Notes under the pieces: generated by a model
Databases searched by the model: none
Seen by the model: the letters and a program-made list of their open reading frames with translations, nothing else
What the model was told of the DNA's origin: nothing
Program-made: the position numbers and the translations under genes
Assembly: GCA_002423435.1 (NCBI GenBank)
Contig: DIWE01000023.1
Coordinates: 155,332 to 219,331 of the forward strand
Source: Clostridiales bacterium UBA6114
GTDB taxonomy: Bacteria; Bacillota; Clostridia; Oscillospirales; Butyricicoccaceae
Reading direction: 5' to 3'
Length of the DNA stretch: 64,000 nt
In this document: piece after piece, positions 32,230 through 40,870 of the stretch
Layout of the letters: every line of letters starts with the position of its first letter
Numbering within the stretch: the stretch's first letter is position 1

Positions 32230-33177
32230 TTATTCCTCGCTTTTGGCGAGGGAGAGGTTCATCGCGGCCAGTTTGTTCATCACTTCTTCAAGCGACTTGC
32301 GCCCTAAGTTCCGCACCTTCATCATTTCATCCTCGGTCGTGTTGACCAGGTCCTCAACCGTATTGATCCCCGCCCGTTTTAAGCAGTTAAACGAACGGAC
32401 GGACAGGTCGAGCTCCTCAATCGTCATTTCAAGCACCTTGTCGTGGTGCGTTTCCACCTTTTCCACAACGGTCGAGCGGGAGCTGATCTCCTCGGAAAGA
32501 TTGACAAACAGGCTTAAAAGGTCGGTCAGTATTTTTGCGCCGAGCGAGACGGCGTCGCGCGCCGATATGGTTCGGTCGGTCCAGACTTCAAGCGTCAGTT
32601 TATCAAAATCGGTCATATTGCCCACGCGGGTATTTTCCACCGAATAATTCACCTTGTAAACGGGGGTATAGATGGAATCGACCGGAATGACCCCGATAAT
32701 CTGCTGTGCCGGCTTGTTGCGCTCCGAGGACACATAGCCGCGCCCATGGCTTAGGGTAAGCTCCATGGACAGCCTCGCGTCTCCCATCAGCGTCGCAATA
32801 TGCAGCTCGGGATTTAAGATCTCGACCTCACTGTCGGCCTTGATATCACCGGCCGTTACCTCGCCTTCCCCTGCGGTCTCAATATATACGGTCTTGATTT
32901 CGCCTTCAGGGCTGTGCAGCTTTGCGATAATCCCCTTAATGTTCAGGATGATCTCGGTAACATCCTCTTTCACACCCGGAATCACGGAAAATTCGTGCTG
33001 AATGCCGTTGATCTTAACGGAAGTCACGGCGGTGCCGGGCAATGATGACAGAAGAATACGCCGGAGCGAATTTCCGAGGGTTGTTCCGTAGCCGCGCTCA
33101 AGTGGCTCAACGACAAATTTGCCGTATGACCCGTCCTCCGCTATTTCAACACAGTCAATGCGGGGCTTTTCTATCAT
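32230..33177 (-). CDS. rpoA: RNA polymerase alpha subunit
   Basis: 315 residues. The N-terminal assembly domain includes FVVEPLERGYGTTLGNSLRRILLSSLPGTAV. The C-terminal domain (from about 240) has LDLSVRSFNCLKRAGINTVEDL and the DNA-contact region NLGRKSLEEV. The length is typical for Gram-positives. GGAGGG precedes the ATG. It dimerises to start polymerase assembly and touches UP elements and regulators. It lies 77 bases after rpsD. Confidence 0.99.
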   Translation of the reverse strand: MIEKPRIDCVEIAEDGSYGKFVVEPLERGYGTTLGNSLRRILLSSLPGTAVTSVKINGIQHEFSVIPGVKEDVTEIILNIKGIIAKLHSPEGEIKTVYIETAGEGEVTAGDIKADSEVEILNPELHIATLMGDARLSMELTLSHGRGYVSSERNKPAQQIIGVIPVDSIYTPVYKVNYSVENTRVGNMTDFDKLTLEVWTDRTISARDAVSLGAKILTDLLSLFVNLSEEISSRSTVVEKVETHHDKVLEMTIEELDLSVRSFNCLKRAGINTVEDLVNTTEDEMMKVRNLGRKSLEEVMNKLAAMNLSLAKSEE

Positions 33178-33254
33178 TAGTTGATACCCTCCTTTAATTC
33201 CGAGCGGACGTATGGTTTACGCCGCGCTTTTTGAAAAAACGTCCGAGGGCTGCC

Positions 33255-33881
33255 TTACTTCGAATAGAGCTCGACGATGAGATGTTCTTCGACTTCAAAA
33301 TCAATTTCCTCTCTTGCAGGCAGCCTGATGACCGTTGCCTGGCCTTTTTCCGCATCGACATCGAGCCACGCGCAGACAGGTTTTCCCGAATTCGCCTCGA
33401 TGACATCCTTCATTTTATCGATCGCCAGACTCTTTTGAGTCAAGGCGACGATATCGCCGGCTTTTACAAGATAGGACGGAATATTCACCTTTTTGCCGTT
33501 TACCGTAAAGTGCCCGTGGCGCACAAGCTGTCTCGCCTCCGCCCGCGACATCCCAAAGCCCGCGCGGTAAACGACGTTATCCAGGCGGCTTTCCAGAATC
33601 CTCAACAGATTCTCGCCGGTGATGCCCTGTTTTTTCGTCGCCATATCAAAATATTTCTCAAACTGGCTTTCAAGCACGCCGTAATATCTCTTTGCCTTCT
33701 GTTTGGCGCGGTGCTGGACCCCGTATTCCGAAAGCTTCTTTCTGCCCTGGCCGTGCTGGCCGGGGGCGTACGCCCTGCGGGAAACGGAGCATTTTCCGGT
33801 ATAGCAGCGTTCGCCCTTTAAGAAAAGCTTTTCGCCTTCCCTGCGGCATAAACGGCATACCGCGTCTGTATATCTAGCCAT
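33255..33881 (-). CDS. rpsD: 30S ribosomal protein S4 (zinc-binding form)
   Basis: 208 residues. The start has four cysteines (C9, C12, C26, C31) in VCRLCRREGEKLF and CYTGKC, the zinc-binding C+ form. The S4 RNA-binding domain is at about 98-160 (SRLDNVVYRAGFGMSRAEAR, QLVRHGHFTVNG). It starts 16S rRNA folding in the 5' domain. It sits in the alpha operon between rpsK and rpoA, as in most Clostridia, with AGGAGG upstream. Confidence 0.98.
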   Translation of the reverse strand: MARYTDAVCRLCRREGEKLFLKGERCYTGKCSVSRRAYAPGQHGQGRKKLSEYGVQHRAKQKAKRYYGVLESQFEKYFDMATKKQGITGENLLRILESRLDNVVYRAGFGMSRAEARQLVRHGHFTVNGKKVNIPSYLVKAGDIVALTQKSLAIDKMKDVIEANSGKPVCAWLDVDAEKGQATVIRLPAREEIDFEVEEHLIVELYSK

Positions 33882-33902
33882 TTATCATTACACCTCCTAA
33901 AC

Positions 33903-34307
33903 TCAGACACGTCTTCTTTTCGGCGGACGGCAGCCGTTGTGCGGGATCGGGGTCACGTCTTTGATCATGCTGACCTCAAGTCCCACCGCCTGAAGCGCGC
34001 GGATAGCTGCCTCGCGCCCGGAGCCGGGACCTTTGACGTAGACCTCCACAGTCTTGAGCCCATGCTCCATCGCGGCTTTTGCGGCCACCTCGGCAGCCGT
34101 CTGCGCCGCAAAGGGCGTGGATTTGCGCGAGCCTCTGAAGCCGAGCCCGCCGGAGGACGCCCAGGACAGGGCGTTTCCGTTTGTATCCGTAATGGTGACA
34201 ATCGTGTTGTTAAAGGAGGAGCGGATGTGGGCCGCGCCTTTTTCAATGTTCTTACGCTCGCGGCGTTTTCTGGTTGCGGTCTTTTTCTGTTGTACAGCTT
34301 TAGCCAT
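33903..34307 (-). CDS. rpsK: 30S ribosomal protein S11
   Basis: 134 residues with a basic start (QQKKTATRKRRERKNIEKG), the core HIRSSFNNTIVTITDTNGNA and the conserved end VTPIPHNGCRPPKRRRV. S11 shapes the platform of the small subunit and binds the 16S region near the mRNA exit. It is 14 bases after rpsM and 21 before rpsD. Confidence 0.98.
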   Translation of the reverse strand: MAKAVQQKKTATRKRRERKNIEKGAAHIRSSFNNTIVTITDTNGNALSWASSGGLGFRGSRKSTPFAAQTAAEVAAKAAMEHGLKTVEVYVKGPGSGREAAIRALQAVGLEVSMIKDVTPIPHNGCRPPKRRRV

Positions 34308-34321
34308 TTATCCGTTCTCCC

Positions 34322-34690
34322 TCATTTCTTCTTATTTGTGATGGTCTTCTTGGGACCTTTTCTGGTTCTCGCGTTTGTCTTGGAACGCTGTCCGCGCACA
34401 GGCAGACCTCTCCTGTGGCGCATGCCGCGGTAAGAGCCGATTTCGACGAGACGTTTGATGTTGAGCGCCGTGTCCCGCCTTAAATCGCCCTCGACATGGT
34501 ATTCACGGTCGATGAGCTCACGAAGCTTCGCGATCTCATCATCTGTTAAATCTTTGACACGAGTATCGGGATTTATTCCAGTTTTTTCTAAAATATCATT
34601 TGACAGCTTCCGTCCGATTCCGAAAATATAGGTCAGGCCTATTTCAACTCTCTTTTCTCGCGGAAGATCGACGCCGGCAATACGAGCCAT
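34322..34690 (-). CDS. rpsM: 30S ribosomal protein S13
   Basis: 122 residues: MARIAGVDLPREKRVEIGLTY, helix-two-turn-helix (DLTDDEIAKLRELIDREYHV) and the basic tail RGQRSKTNARTRKGPKKT that contacts tRNA and the A-site finger. GGAGG lies ahead of the ATG. It begins the rpsM-rpsK-rpsD-rpoA-rplQ block. Confidence 0.98.
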   Translation of the reverse strand: MARIAGVDLPREKRVEIGLTYIFGIGRKLSNDILEKTGINPDTRVKDLTDDEIAKLRELIDREYHVEGDLRRDTALNIKRLVEIGSYRGMRHRRGLPVRGQRSKTNARTRKGPKKTITNKKK

Positions 34691-34719
34691 TTAATTTCGC
34701 ACCTCCTACTATTTAAGTC

Positions 34720-34833
34720 TCAGCCCTGTTTCTGCTTATGTTTGGGATTTTCGCAGATGACCATGACGCGGCCTTTCCTGCGGATAATCTTGCACTTTTC
34801 GCAGATGGGTTTGACAGACGGTCTGACTTTCAT
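34720..34833 (-). CDS. rpmJ: 50S ribosomal protein L36 (zinc-ribbon form)
   Basis: 37 residues starting MKVRPSVKPICEKCKIIRRK and ending ICENPKHKQKQG. Zinc ligands are C11, C14, C27 and H32. The protein is the normal length and lies in its standard place between infA and rpsM. Because it is so short it is easily missed. The start ATG is at 34833-34831. Confidence 0.97.
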   Translation of the reverse strand: MKVRPSVKPICEKCKIIRRKGRVMVICENPKHKQKQG

Positions 34834-34890
34834 TATTCTCACATTCCTTTCAATCAGAAAAGGTTTCCTTAAGGACAACGCCGTCGGCGC

Positions 34891-35109
34891 TCATTTTGAT
34901 CTCCAGATGATCCTGCCGCGGGTCAAATCGTAAGGCGACATCTGAACCGTCACTCTGTCGCCGGGCAGGATCCTAATAAAATTCATTCTGAGCTTGCCTG
35001 AGATATGTGCCAGGATTTTATGCCCGTTCGGCAGTTCAACCTGGAACATCGCATTGGGCAGTGATTCTATGACGGTACCTTCGAGCTCTATTACGTCTTC
35101 TTTTGCCAA
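34891..35109 (-). CDS. infA: Translation initiation factor IF-1
   Basis: 72 residues forming one S1/OB fold (EDVIELEGTVIESLPNAMFQ; HISGKLRMNFIRILPGDRV; SPYDLTRGRIIWR). The start is TTG, with GGAGG 9 bases upstream. IF-1 occupies the A site during initiation. It lies between the KOW-domain gene and rpmJ, the usual Firmicute order. Confidence 0.98.
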   Translation of the reverse strand: MAKEDVIELEGTVIESLPNAMFQVELPNGHKILAHISGKLRMNFIRILPGDRVTVQMSPYDLTRGRIIWRSK

Positions 35110-35127
35110 GCAAAATTACCTCCCCGG

Positions 35128-35406
35128 TCAATCCGCTCCGCCGGCCGCTTTTATATATTCCTCAAGCGACCTGCGTATCTCGCTGTTTGAGACCTTTTCT
35201 CCATTCCTTAGCCGGACGGCCGCGCGCGTCTCGTTCTCGCCGATAAAAAGCGTATGCTTCCTTTTTTTCTTTTTCGGCCGTTCCACTCTTCTTAAACGCC
35301 CGTCGGCAAGATATAAATATTCGGGCTCGGCGTAAATAACCATAAAAAGCCTTTCCCGATCCCGTCCCGTAAGCGACATCACAACATCGGAAATTTTGCT
35401 TTCCAT
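35128..35406 (-). CDS. KOW-domain RNA-binding protein (L14e-like)
   Basis: 92 residues from the ATG at 35406 (a GTG two codons earlier overlaps the map stop). SKISDVVMSLTGRDRERLFMVI begins a KOW-like small barrel, followed by a Lys-rich run (PKKKKRKHT) and a charged C-terminus. Such genes lie between map and infA in many Clostridia and are annotated as ribosomal L14e/KOW proteins. A ribosome or RNA-binding role is likely; direct evidence is lacking. Confidence 0.85.
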   Translation of the reverse strand: MESKISDVVMSLTGRDRERLFMVIYAEPEYLYLADGRLRRVERPKKKKRKHTLFIGENETRAAVRLRNGEKVSNSEIRRSLEEYIKAAGGAD

Positions 35407-35408
35407 CG

Positions 35409-36167
35409 TCACATGTCCTCACGGGCGGTAAGGATCTCCGGATCGCCCTCTGTGATCAGAATGGTGTTTTCATAGTGCGCCGATAATTTGCTGTCGGCAG
35501 TTACAACGGTCCAGCCGTTATCAAGGATTCTCACACCGAAGCTACCCTGATTGACCATTGGCTCTACTGCAATCACCATTCCCGGAAGGAACCTCGGCCC
35601 TCTGCCCGGCCTGCCGAAATTCGGCACCTCCGGGTCCTCGTGAAGGCTCATGCCCACTCCGTGGCCCAAAAAGTCGCGCACAACCGAAAAGCCGTGTTCT
35701 TCCACATAGGCCTGCACCGCGTGGGATACGTCGGAAACCCTTTGCCCGACCCTGGCATATCGGATACCCTCATAGAAGCTCTGCCGGGTCACGTCGATGA
35801 GTCTTTTGACCTCCGGGGAGATCTCCCCGGCCGCGAAGGTCGCGGCGCTGTCTCCGTGGTAACCTTTGTAAAACGCGCCGACGTCGATTTTGATAATATC
35901 GCCGTTTTCAACCCTCTTTTTCGCCGACGGAATCCCGTGGATGACTTCCGAATTCAGCGAAATGCAAGCGGACCCCGGAAAACCCCTGTAGCCCAGGAAG
36001 GAGGGCTTGGCGCCCGCGTCTTCTATGGTTTTCCTGACGACCCTGTCGATTTCTCCCGTTGTGACCCCCGGCCGGACGGCCTTTTTCGCTTCGCTAAGCG
36101 CCAGTGCGGTGATTCGTCCGGCCTCCCGCATCATTTCTATTTCTCTTTCTGATTTGATCTTAATCAT
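35409..36167 (-). CDS. map: Type I methionine aminopeptidase
   Basis: 252 residues from the ATG at 36167 (MIKIKSEREIEMMREAGRIT), which overlaps the adk end by 8 bases; the frame extends further upstream inside adk but is not needed. Metal ligands are in IIKIDVGAFYKGYHGDSAATF (two Asp), GHGVGMSLHEDPEVPN (His), IAVEPM (Glu) and SAHYENTILIT (Glu). It removes the initiator methionine. The length fits the short bacterial form without an N-terminal zinc extension. Confidence 0.97.
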   Translation of the reverse strand: MIKIKSEREIEMMREAGRITALALSEAKKAVRPGVTTGEIDRVVRKTIEDAGAKPSFLGYRGFPGSACISLNSEVIHGIPSAKKRVENGDIIKIDVGAFYKGYHGDSAATFAAGEISPEVKRLIDVTRQSFYEGIRYARVGQRVSDVSHAVQAYVEEHGFSVVRDFLGHGVGMSLHEDPEVPNFGRPGRGPRFLPGMVIAVEPMVNQGSFGVRILDNGWTVVTADSKLSAHYENTILITEGDPEILTAREDM

Positions 36168-36801
36168 ATTGCTCGATCCCCAGCACCTTTGCAATCCTCT
36201 GGATGCCTTCCTCCACGGTACCGGTTCCAACAATCATCTTAAGCTTTCCCTGTTTTTCATAATATCCCTTTAGGGGCTCGGTCTGTTCATGATAGGTGTG
36301 CAGGCGGCTCCTCACCACTTCCGGCGCATCGTCCTTCCTGACGGAAAGGGCTTCGCCGCACTTGTCGCATACGTCCGCGATCTTCGGCGGATGATCGACA
36401 ATATGATAGGTGGCGCCGCAGCTTAGGCAAACGCGCCTGCCCGTCATGCGTTCCTCAATCACCTCGTCGGGCACCTCGATCGAGATCACCATGTCGATCT
36501 GAGTGATCCTGTCAAGCTCTTCGGCCTGATGGATCGTCCGGGGAAACCCGTCGAAAATACAGCCGTTTTTGCAGTCGGAGCTCTCAAGATGCTCGCTGAC
36601 CATCGATATCACGACCTCGTCCGGAACCAGCTTTCCCGCATCCATATACTCTTTGGCCCGAAGTCCGAGCGCAGTCGAGTTTTTTACGGCCTCGCGCAAT
36701 AAATTTCCGGTCGATATGGACGGGATCGAAAGCGCCTTCATGATGAATTCCGCCCGAGTGCCCTTTCCGGCTCCGGGCGCGCCAAGTAAGATGAGTCTCA
36801 A
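36160..36801 (-). CDS. adk: Adenylate kinase (zinc-lid form)
   Basis: 213 residues from a TTG start, with GGGGGG about 10 bases upstream. The P-loop LLGAPGAGKGTRAEF opens the protein. The LID domain carries four cysteines (VCLSCG ... VCDKCG), so it is the zinc-binding form. One difference from many homologues is R instead of Q at GKGTRAE. It balances AMP, ADP and ATP. It lies between secY and map as is usual. Confidence 0.97.
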   Translation of the reverse strand: MRLILLGAPGAGKGTRAEFIMKALSIPSISTGNLLREAVKNSTALGLRAKEYMDAGKLVPDEVVISMVSEHLESSDCKNGCIFDGFPRTIHQAEELDRITQIDMVISIEVPDEVIEERMTGRRVCLSCGATYHIVDHPPKIADVCDKCGEALSVRKDDAPEVVRSRLHTYHEQTEPLKGYYEKQGKLKMIVGTGTVEEGIQRIAKVLGIEQYD

Positions 36802-36817
36802 AAGTATCTACCCCCCA

Positions 36818-38098
36818 TTACTCAAGAAAACCCTTGTAGTGCCGCATCAGCATCTGCGCCTCGATCTGCTGCACCGTTTCAAGCGCGACGCCGACGACGA
36901 TCAGAATGGATGTGCCGCCGATCGCAAGCTGCTGCAGTCCGGCAAACGCCCCCATCGCAAGGGGCAGTATCGCGACGACGCCCAGGAAAAGCGCTCCGAT
37001 GAACGTCACCTTGCCGAGCACCTTTGCTATAAAGTCGGAGGTCGGCTTTCCCGGCCTGAATCCCGGGATAAACCCGCCGTTTTTCTTTAAGTTGTTCGCG
37101 ACTTCAATCGGGTTAAACTGAATCGCGGAGTAAAAATATGCAAAACCGATAATAAGCAGGAAATAAATGATCATATATGAGATCTGGCTGGGGCTGAAAA
37201 ACTTTTCGAAAGCCGCCCCGAAAGTTCCCGGCTTCGGCTGCATAAAAGCGGCGATGGTTCCGGGAAGCTGAAGGATGGAGGATGCGAATATAATCGGCAT
37301 GACGCCCGACATGTTGACCTTAAGGGGAAGATGTGTCGACTGGCCGCCGTACATCTTGCGGCCGACAACCCTCTTGGCATACTGAACGGGGATGCGTCTC
37401 TCGGATTTCTGCATCAGCACGACGAAAGCGACCACGGCAAGACCGATTACAATAATGCCGACCGTGCTGAAAATATTTATGGTTCCCGCCTGGAAAAGCT
37501 GAATGCCGGCGCTGATCATGCTGGGGCCTCTCGAAATGATACCTGCAAAAAGGATGATGGAAACGCCGTTTCCGATTCCGTATTCCGTAATCTGTTCGCC
37601 GAGCCACATAATGAGCGCCGTGCCTGCCGTGAAGCTTAAAATAATCACAACCGCCGCCCATAAGGATTTATCGGTCAGAATACCGGAGGACCTAAGCATG
37701 GAATAATAGGCAAACCCCATAATGAGGCCGATCGCCACGGTAACCACACGGGTGATCGACGCGAGCTTTTTCTGTCCCTCTTCCCCGCCGTCCTTGACCA
37801 TGCGCTCGAGCGCCGGGATCGCCACGGTCAGAAGCTGCATGATAATCGAGGAGTTGATATACGGGGTGATCGAGAGCGCGAAAATCGTCGCGTTGCTTAA
37901 GGATCCGCCGGACAGCACGTTGAAATAACCGAGCAGGGTATCCCTGTACTGGTCAAAAACGGAATTGAGCGCCGTAAAATTGATAAAAGGCACAGGAATG
38001 GTGGAGCCGAACCGGAAAACAAGCAGGATGAACAGGGTAAAAAACATTTTTTTCCGCAGATCCGGTATCCGCCAGGCGTTTCTTAAGGTTTCAATCAC
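36818..38098 (-). CDS. secY: Protein translocase subunit SecY
   Basis: 426 residues with ten hydrophobic segments. Recognisable parts are PVPFINFTALNSVF (early loop and plug area), TPYINSSIIMQLL and GGFIPGFRPGKPTSDFI. The start is GTG two bases after rplO, indicating coupling. SecY forms the membrane channel of the Sec system. SecE is not in the window. Confidence 0.98.
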   Translation of the reverse strand: MIETLRNAWRIPDLRKKMFFTLFILLVFRFGSTIPVPFINFTALNSVFDQYRDTLLGYFNVLSGGSLSNATIFALSITPYINSSIIMQLLTVAIPALERMVKDGGEEGQKKLASITRVVTVAIGLIMGFAYYSMLRSSGILTDKSLWAAVVIILSFTAGTALIMWLGEQITEYGIGNGVSIILFAGIISRGPSMISAGIQLFQAGTINIFSTVGIIVIGLAVVAFVVLMQKSERRIPVQYAKRVVGRKMYGGQSTHLPLKVNMSGVMPIIFASSILQLPGTIAAFMQPKPGTFGAAFEKFFSPSQISYMIIYFLLIIGFAYFYSAIQFNPIEVANNLKKNGGFIPGFRPGKPTSDFIAKVLGKVTFIGALFLGVVAILPLAMGAFAGLQQLAIGGTSILIVVGVALETVQQIEAQMLMRHYKGFLE

Positions 38099-38100
38099 CT

Positions 38101-38541
38101 CTACACCACCTCTGCCTTTCCTCCGGCCGCTTCAATTTTCTCCTTAGCGGAGGCTGAGAAGGCCGCAACAGTCACGGTGAGCTTTTTCGTAAGCTCGCCG
38201 CCGCCTAAGATCTTCACTCCGTCGAGGGTCTTTCTGATAACGCCTTTTTCAAGGAGCGTCTCGTTTGTGACGACATCTCCGTTTTCAAAGGCATCGAGTT
38301 TTGATACGTTAATTGTTACATAACGCGTCCCGAAAATATTGTTGAAGCCGCGCTTCGGCAGGCGGCGCGCAAGCGGCATCTGTCCGCCTTCAAATCCGGG
38401 GCGGACGCCGCCGCCCGAACGGGACCACTGCCCTTTATGGCCGCGCCCCGCGGTTTTGCCGTTGCCCGAGCCGATTCCGCGCCCTTTTCGGAAGCTTTCC
38501 CTTGTCGAGCCGGAAGCCGGCTTTAATTCATTCAATTTCAT
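38101..38541 (-). CDS. rplO: 50S ribosomal protein L15
   Basis: 146 residues: MKLNELKPASGSTRESFRKG, the Gly/Arg-rich RGIGSGNGKTAGRGHKGQWS segment that threads into 23S rRNA, and FEGGQMPLARRLPKRGF. It lies 14 bases after rpmD and 2 before secY. Confidence 0.98.
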   Translation of the reverse strand: MKLNELKPASGSTRESFRKGRGIGSGNGKTAGRGHKGQWSRSGGGVRPGFEGGQMPLARRLPKRGFNNIFGTRYVTINVSKLDAFENGDVVTNETLLEKGVIRKTLDGVKILGGGELTKKLTVTVAAFSASAKEKIEAAGGKAEVV

Positions 38542-38555
38542 AATTGCCGTCTCCT

Positions 38556-38738
38556 TTACTGCACAGTCTCAACGCGCAGCAAATAGTCGATCTTCGCTAT
38601 TTTGCCTCTCGTCTGCGGGTTGTCGGGCTGCACAGCTACGTCGTTTAACTTCTTAAGTCCCAGCGAATGCGCCGTTTCGATATGCTGTTTGTTGCGCCCG
38701 GATAAACTCTTCACGAGGGTAATTTTCACATCACTCAT
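38556..38738 (-). CDS. rpmD: 50S ribosomal protein L30
   Basis: 60 residues: VKITLVKSLSGRNKQHIETA and HSLGLKKLNDVAVQPDNPQT, the complete short bacterial L30. It lies between rpsE and rplO with 14-base gaps. Confidence 0.97.
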   Translation of the reverse strand: MSDVKITLVKSLSGRNKQHIETAHSLGLKKLNDVAVQPDNPQTRGKIAKIDYLLRVETVQ

Positions 38739-38752
38739 GAAAGTCCCCCTCC

Positions 38753-39256
38753 TTAGCCCAGTATTTCATTTGCCGCCTTGCCGCGAAGCCTTGCGACATT
38801 TTCGAGGCTCTTTAAAGACTTTAAGCCTTCAAGAGTCGCGGTGACGACATTCTGAGGATTGTTTGAACGCAGGCATTTTGTACGGATATCCTTGATCCCC
38901 GCGATTTCGACAACCGCGCGGACCGGCCCGCCGGCGATTACTCCGGTACCGGGTGCCGCGGGCTTTAAGAGCACACGGCCCGCGCCGAAGCAGCCGATGA
39001 CTTCGTGGGGAATCGTCGTGCCTTTGAGCGGCACCCTGACTAGATTCTTTTTTGCATCCTCAATTCCCTTGCGGATGGCATCGGGAACCTCGGAGGCTTT
39101 CCCCAGCCCGAAACCGACGATCCCGTTTCCGTCGCCCACGACGACAAGCGCCGCGAACTTAAAGATGCGTCCGCCCTTGACTGTTTTGGAAACGCGGTTT
39201 AAGGATACGACCTTCTCCTGCAGATCCAGGGTCCCGGCGTCTATTCTTTCAGCCAT
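38753..39256 (-). CDS. rpsE: 30S ribosomal protein S5
   Basis: 167 residues with the S5 double-stranded RNA-binding fold (LQEKVVSLNRVSKTVKGGRI, FKFAALVVVGDGNGIVGFGL) and the C-terminal GTGVIAGGPVRAVVEIAGIK. It shapes the mRNA entry of the small subunit and affects accuracy. It lies between rplR and rpmD. Confidence 0.98.
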   Translation of the reverse strand: MAERIDAGTLDLQEKVVSLNRVSKTVKGGRIFKFAALVVVGDGNGIVGFGLGKASEVPDAIRKGIEDAKKNLVRVPLKGTTIPHEVIGCFGAGRVLLKPAAPGTGVIAGGPVRAVVEIAGIKDIRTKCLRSNNPQNVVTATLEGLKSLKSLENVARLRGKAANEILG

Positions 39257-39277
39257 TCTTTATGACTCTCCTCCCGA

Positions 39278-39637
39278 TTAAAACTCAAGTCCGCTTTCGC
39301 GGGCGCCGTCTGCGAGCTCTTTCACGCGACCGTGATACAAATAGCCGCCGCGGTCGAATACAACGGATGTAATTCCTTTTTCCTTCGCGCGCTCGGCTAT
39401 GATTTTTCCGATCGCTTTGGCCGCCTCTTTGTTCCCGCCGTAGCTCTCAAAGCTCTTTTCGGTCGTTGAGGCCGAGGCTAAAGTCACGCCGTTTACATCG
39501 TCTATGATCTGTGCGTAAATGTTTTTCGCGCTGCGGAAAACATTCAGGCGCGGGCAGTCCGGTGTTCCGGAAATCTGGGCGCGCACTCTATTATGACGTT
39601 TTTTGCGTTGAATATTGCTGTCTCTTTTGCCTACCAT
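39278..39637 (-). CDS. rplR: 50S ribosomal protein L18
   Basis: 119 residues: basic start RKKRHNRVRAQISGTPDCPR, then LNVFRSAKNIYAQIIDDVNG and the ending RVKELADGARESGLEF. It binds 5S rRNA with L5. It sits in its standard place between rplF and rpsE. Confidence 0.98.
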   Translation of the reverse strand: MVGKRDSNIQRKKRHNRVRAQISGTPDCPRLNVFRSAKNIYAQIIDDVNGVTLASASTTEKSFESYGGNKEAAKAIGKIIAERAKEKGITSVVFDRGGYLYHGRVKELADGARESGLEF

Positions 39638-39653
39638 TTATGCGCACCTCCTT

Positions 39654-40199
39654 TTACTTCTTCTTTCCGCCGGCCTTGCCCTCTTTGCGGCGGATATACT
39701 CTTCTGCATACTTGATGCCCTTGCCCTTGTAAGGCTCCGGCGGGCGCTTCTCGCGCACTTCGGCCGCAAATTGGCCGACCTGCTGCTTATCCGGTCCGGA
39801 GATGACGATTTTATTCGGCGCCGGCACCTCGATTGTAATGCCGGGCACCTCATCCATAATCACCTGATGGGAAAAACCGAGGTTCATGACAAGCTGCTTG
39901 CCCTGTTTCTGCGCCCTGTAGCCGACGCCGTTGACCTCAAGGTTTCTCTTGAAGCCCTCGGTAACGCCGATGATCATGTTGTTTACCAGAGTGCGGGTAA
40001 GGCCGTGCAGCGACCTGTGATTTTTTTCATCCGACGGACGGGACACGGTGACGATATTCCCGTCGAGCTTTACCTGCATGTCGGGGTGCAAATCCCGGCT
40101 CAAAGTCCCCTTCGGACCCTTTACCGTGATACTCGATCCCCGGATGTCGACCGTTACGCCCGCAGGCACGGTAATGGGCATTCTTCCGATTCTAGACAA
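39654..40199 (-). CDS. rplF: 50S ribosomal protein L6
   Basis: 181 residues starting MSRIGRMPITVPAGVTVDIR, with two related alpha/beta halves and the C-terminal signature RPPEPYKGKGIKYAEEYIRR followed by a Lys-rich tail. L6 lies near the sarcin-ricin loop. It is 14 bases after rpsH. Confidence 0.98.
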   Translation of the reverse strand: MSRIGRMPITVPAGVTVDIRGSSITVKGPKGTLSRDLHPDMQVKLDGNIVTVSRPSDEKNHRSLHGLTRTLVNNMIIGVTEGFKRNLEVNGVGYRAQKQGKQLVMNLGFSHQVIMDEVPGITIEVPAPNKIVISGPDKQQVGQFAAEVREKRPPEPYKGKGIKYAEEYIRRKEGKAGGKKK

Positions 40200-40213
40200 T
40201 TTCCATTACCTCC

Positions 40214-40612
40214 TTACCATACAAACGCAAGAACCTCACCGCCGATATGCTGCGCACGCGCTGCCTTATCGGTCATGACGCCCTTGGATGTCGAAATAAT
40301 GGCGATCCCGAGTCCCTTCAGGACATAGGGAAGCTCGTCGGCTCCCGCATAGACCCGAAGTCCCGGCTTTGATACCCTGCGAAGGCCGGACAAGACCTTT
40401 TCATGGCCCGGACCGTATTTTAACGTGACGCGGATGAGGCCTTGGCCGCCGTCGTCGATCAGCTGAAAATTCTTGATATATCCCTCATTCAGCAGGATCT
40501 GGGCGATCGCCTTTTTCATGCCGGATGCCGGAACGTCGACCGAATCATGCCGGGCGCTTGACGCGTTGCGGACGCGTGTCAGCATATCCGCGATCGGATC
40601 GGTAATATGCAT
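40214..40612 (-). CDS. rpsH: 30S ribosomal protein S8
   Basis: 132 residues: MHITDPIADMLTRVRNASSA at the start and the RNA-binding end GLGIAIISTSKGVMTDKAAR. TAAGGAGG precedes the ATG. S8 binds the central 16S domain and in many bacteria is the feedback regulator of the spc operon. Unusually, 258 bases separate it from rpsN. Confidence 0.98.
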   Translation of the reverse strand: MHITDPIADMLTRVRNASSARHDSVDVPASGMKKAIAQILLNEGYIKNFQLIDDGGQGLIRVTLKYGPGHEKVLSGLRRVSKPGLRVYAGADELPYVLKGLGIAIISTSKGVMTDKAARAQHIGGEVLAFVW

Positions 40613-40870
40613 AAATATCCTCCTTACAGAAGTTAGAGATCAAAATCTCCACTTTTCTTGCTACGAGAAACAAACAGACTTTGTTCCCTCGCGTAATTCA
40701 TTCTGTTTTCAGAGCGGATTCATTCCGCACTGAAAATACGGGTGTATCTCCGGTTACTCGGGGCAACTTTTCCCCCGTAATCCGATTCATTTTCAGGGCG
40801 GATTCACTCCGCACTGAAAATACCTCTATTTTCTCGGATGAAAACACAGTTTTCATCCGAAAGCGAAGCG
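40613..40870 (-). repeat. Hairpin repeats in the rpsN-rpsH gap
   Basis: Two direct, imperfect 34-base repeats lie at 40706-40739 and 40790-40823. Each is itself a hairpin (TTTTCAG..CGGA / TCCGC.CTGAAAA). A third perfect hairpin (CGGATGAAAAC, loop ACA, GTTTTCATCCG) is at 40835-40859, next to rpsN. All other gaps from rplB to rplR are 51 bases or less. No ORF fits. The segment would be part of the operon mRNA, either as an inserted repeat or as a regulatory or processing site ahead of rpsH. Confidence 0.7.
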
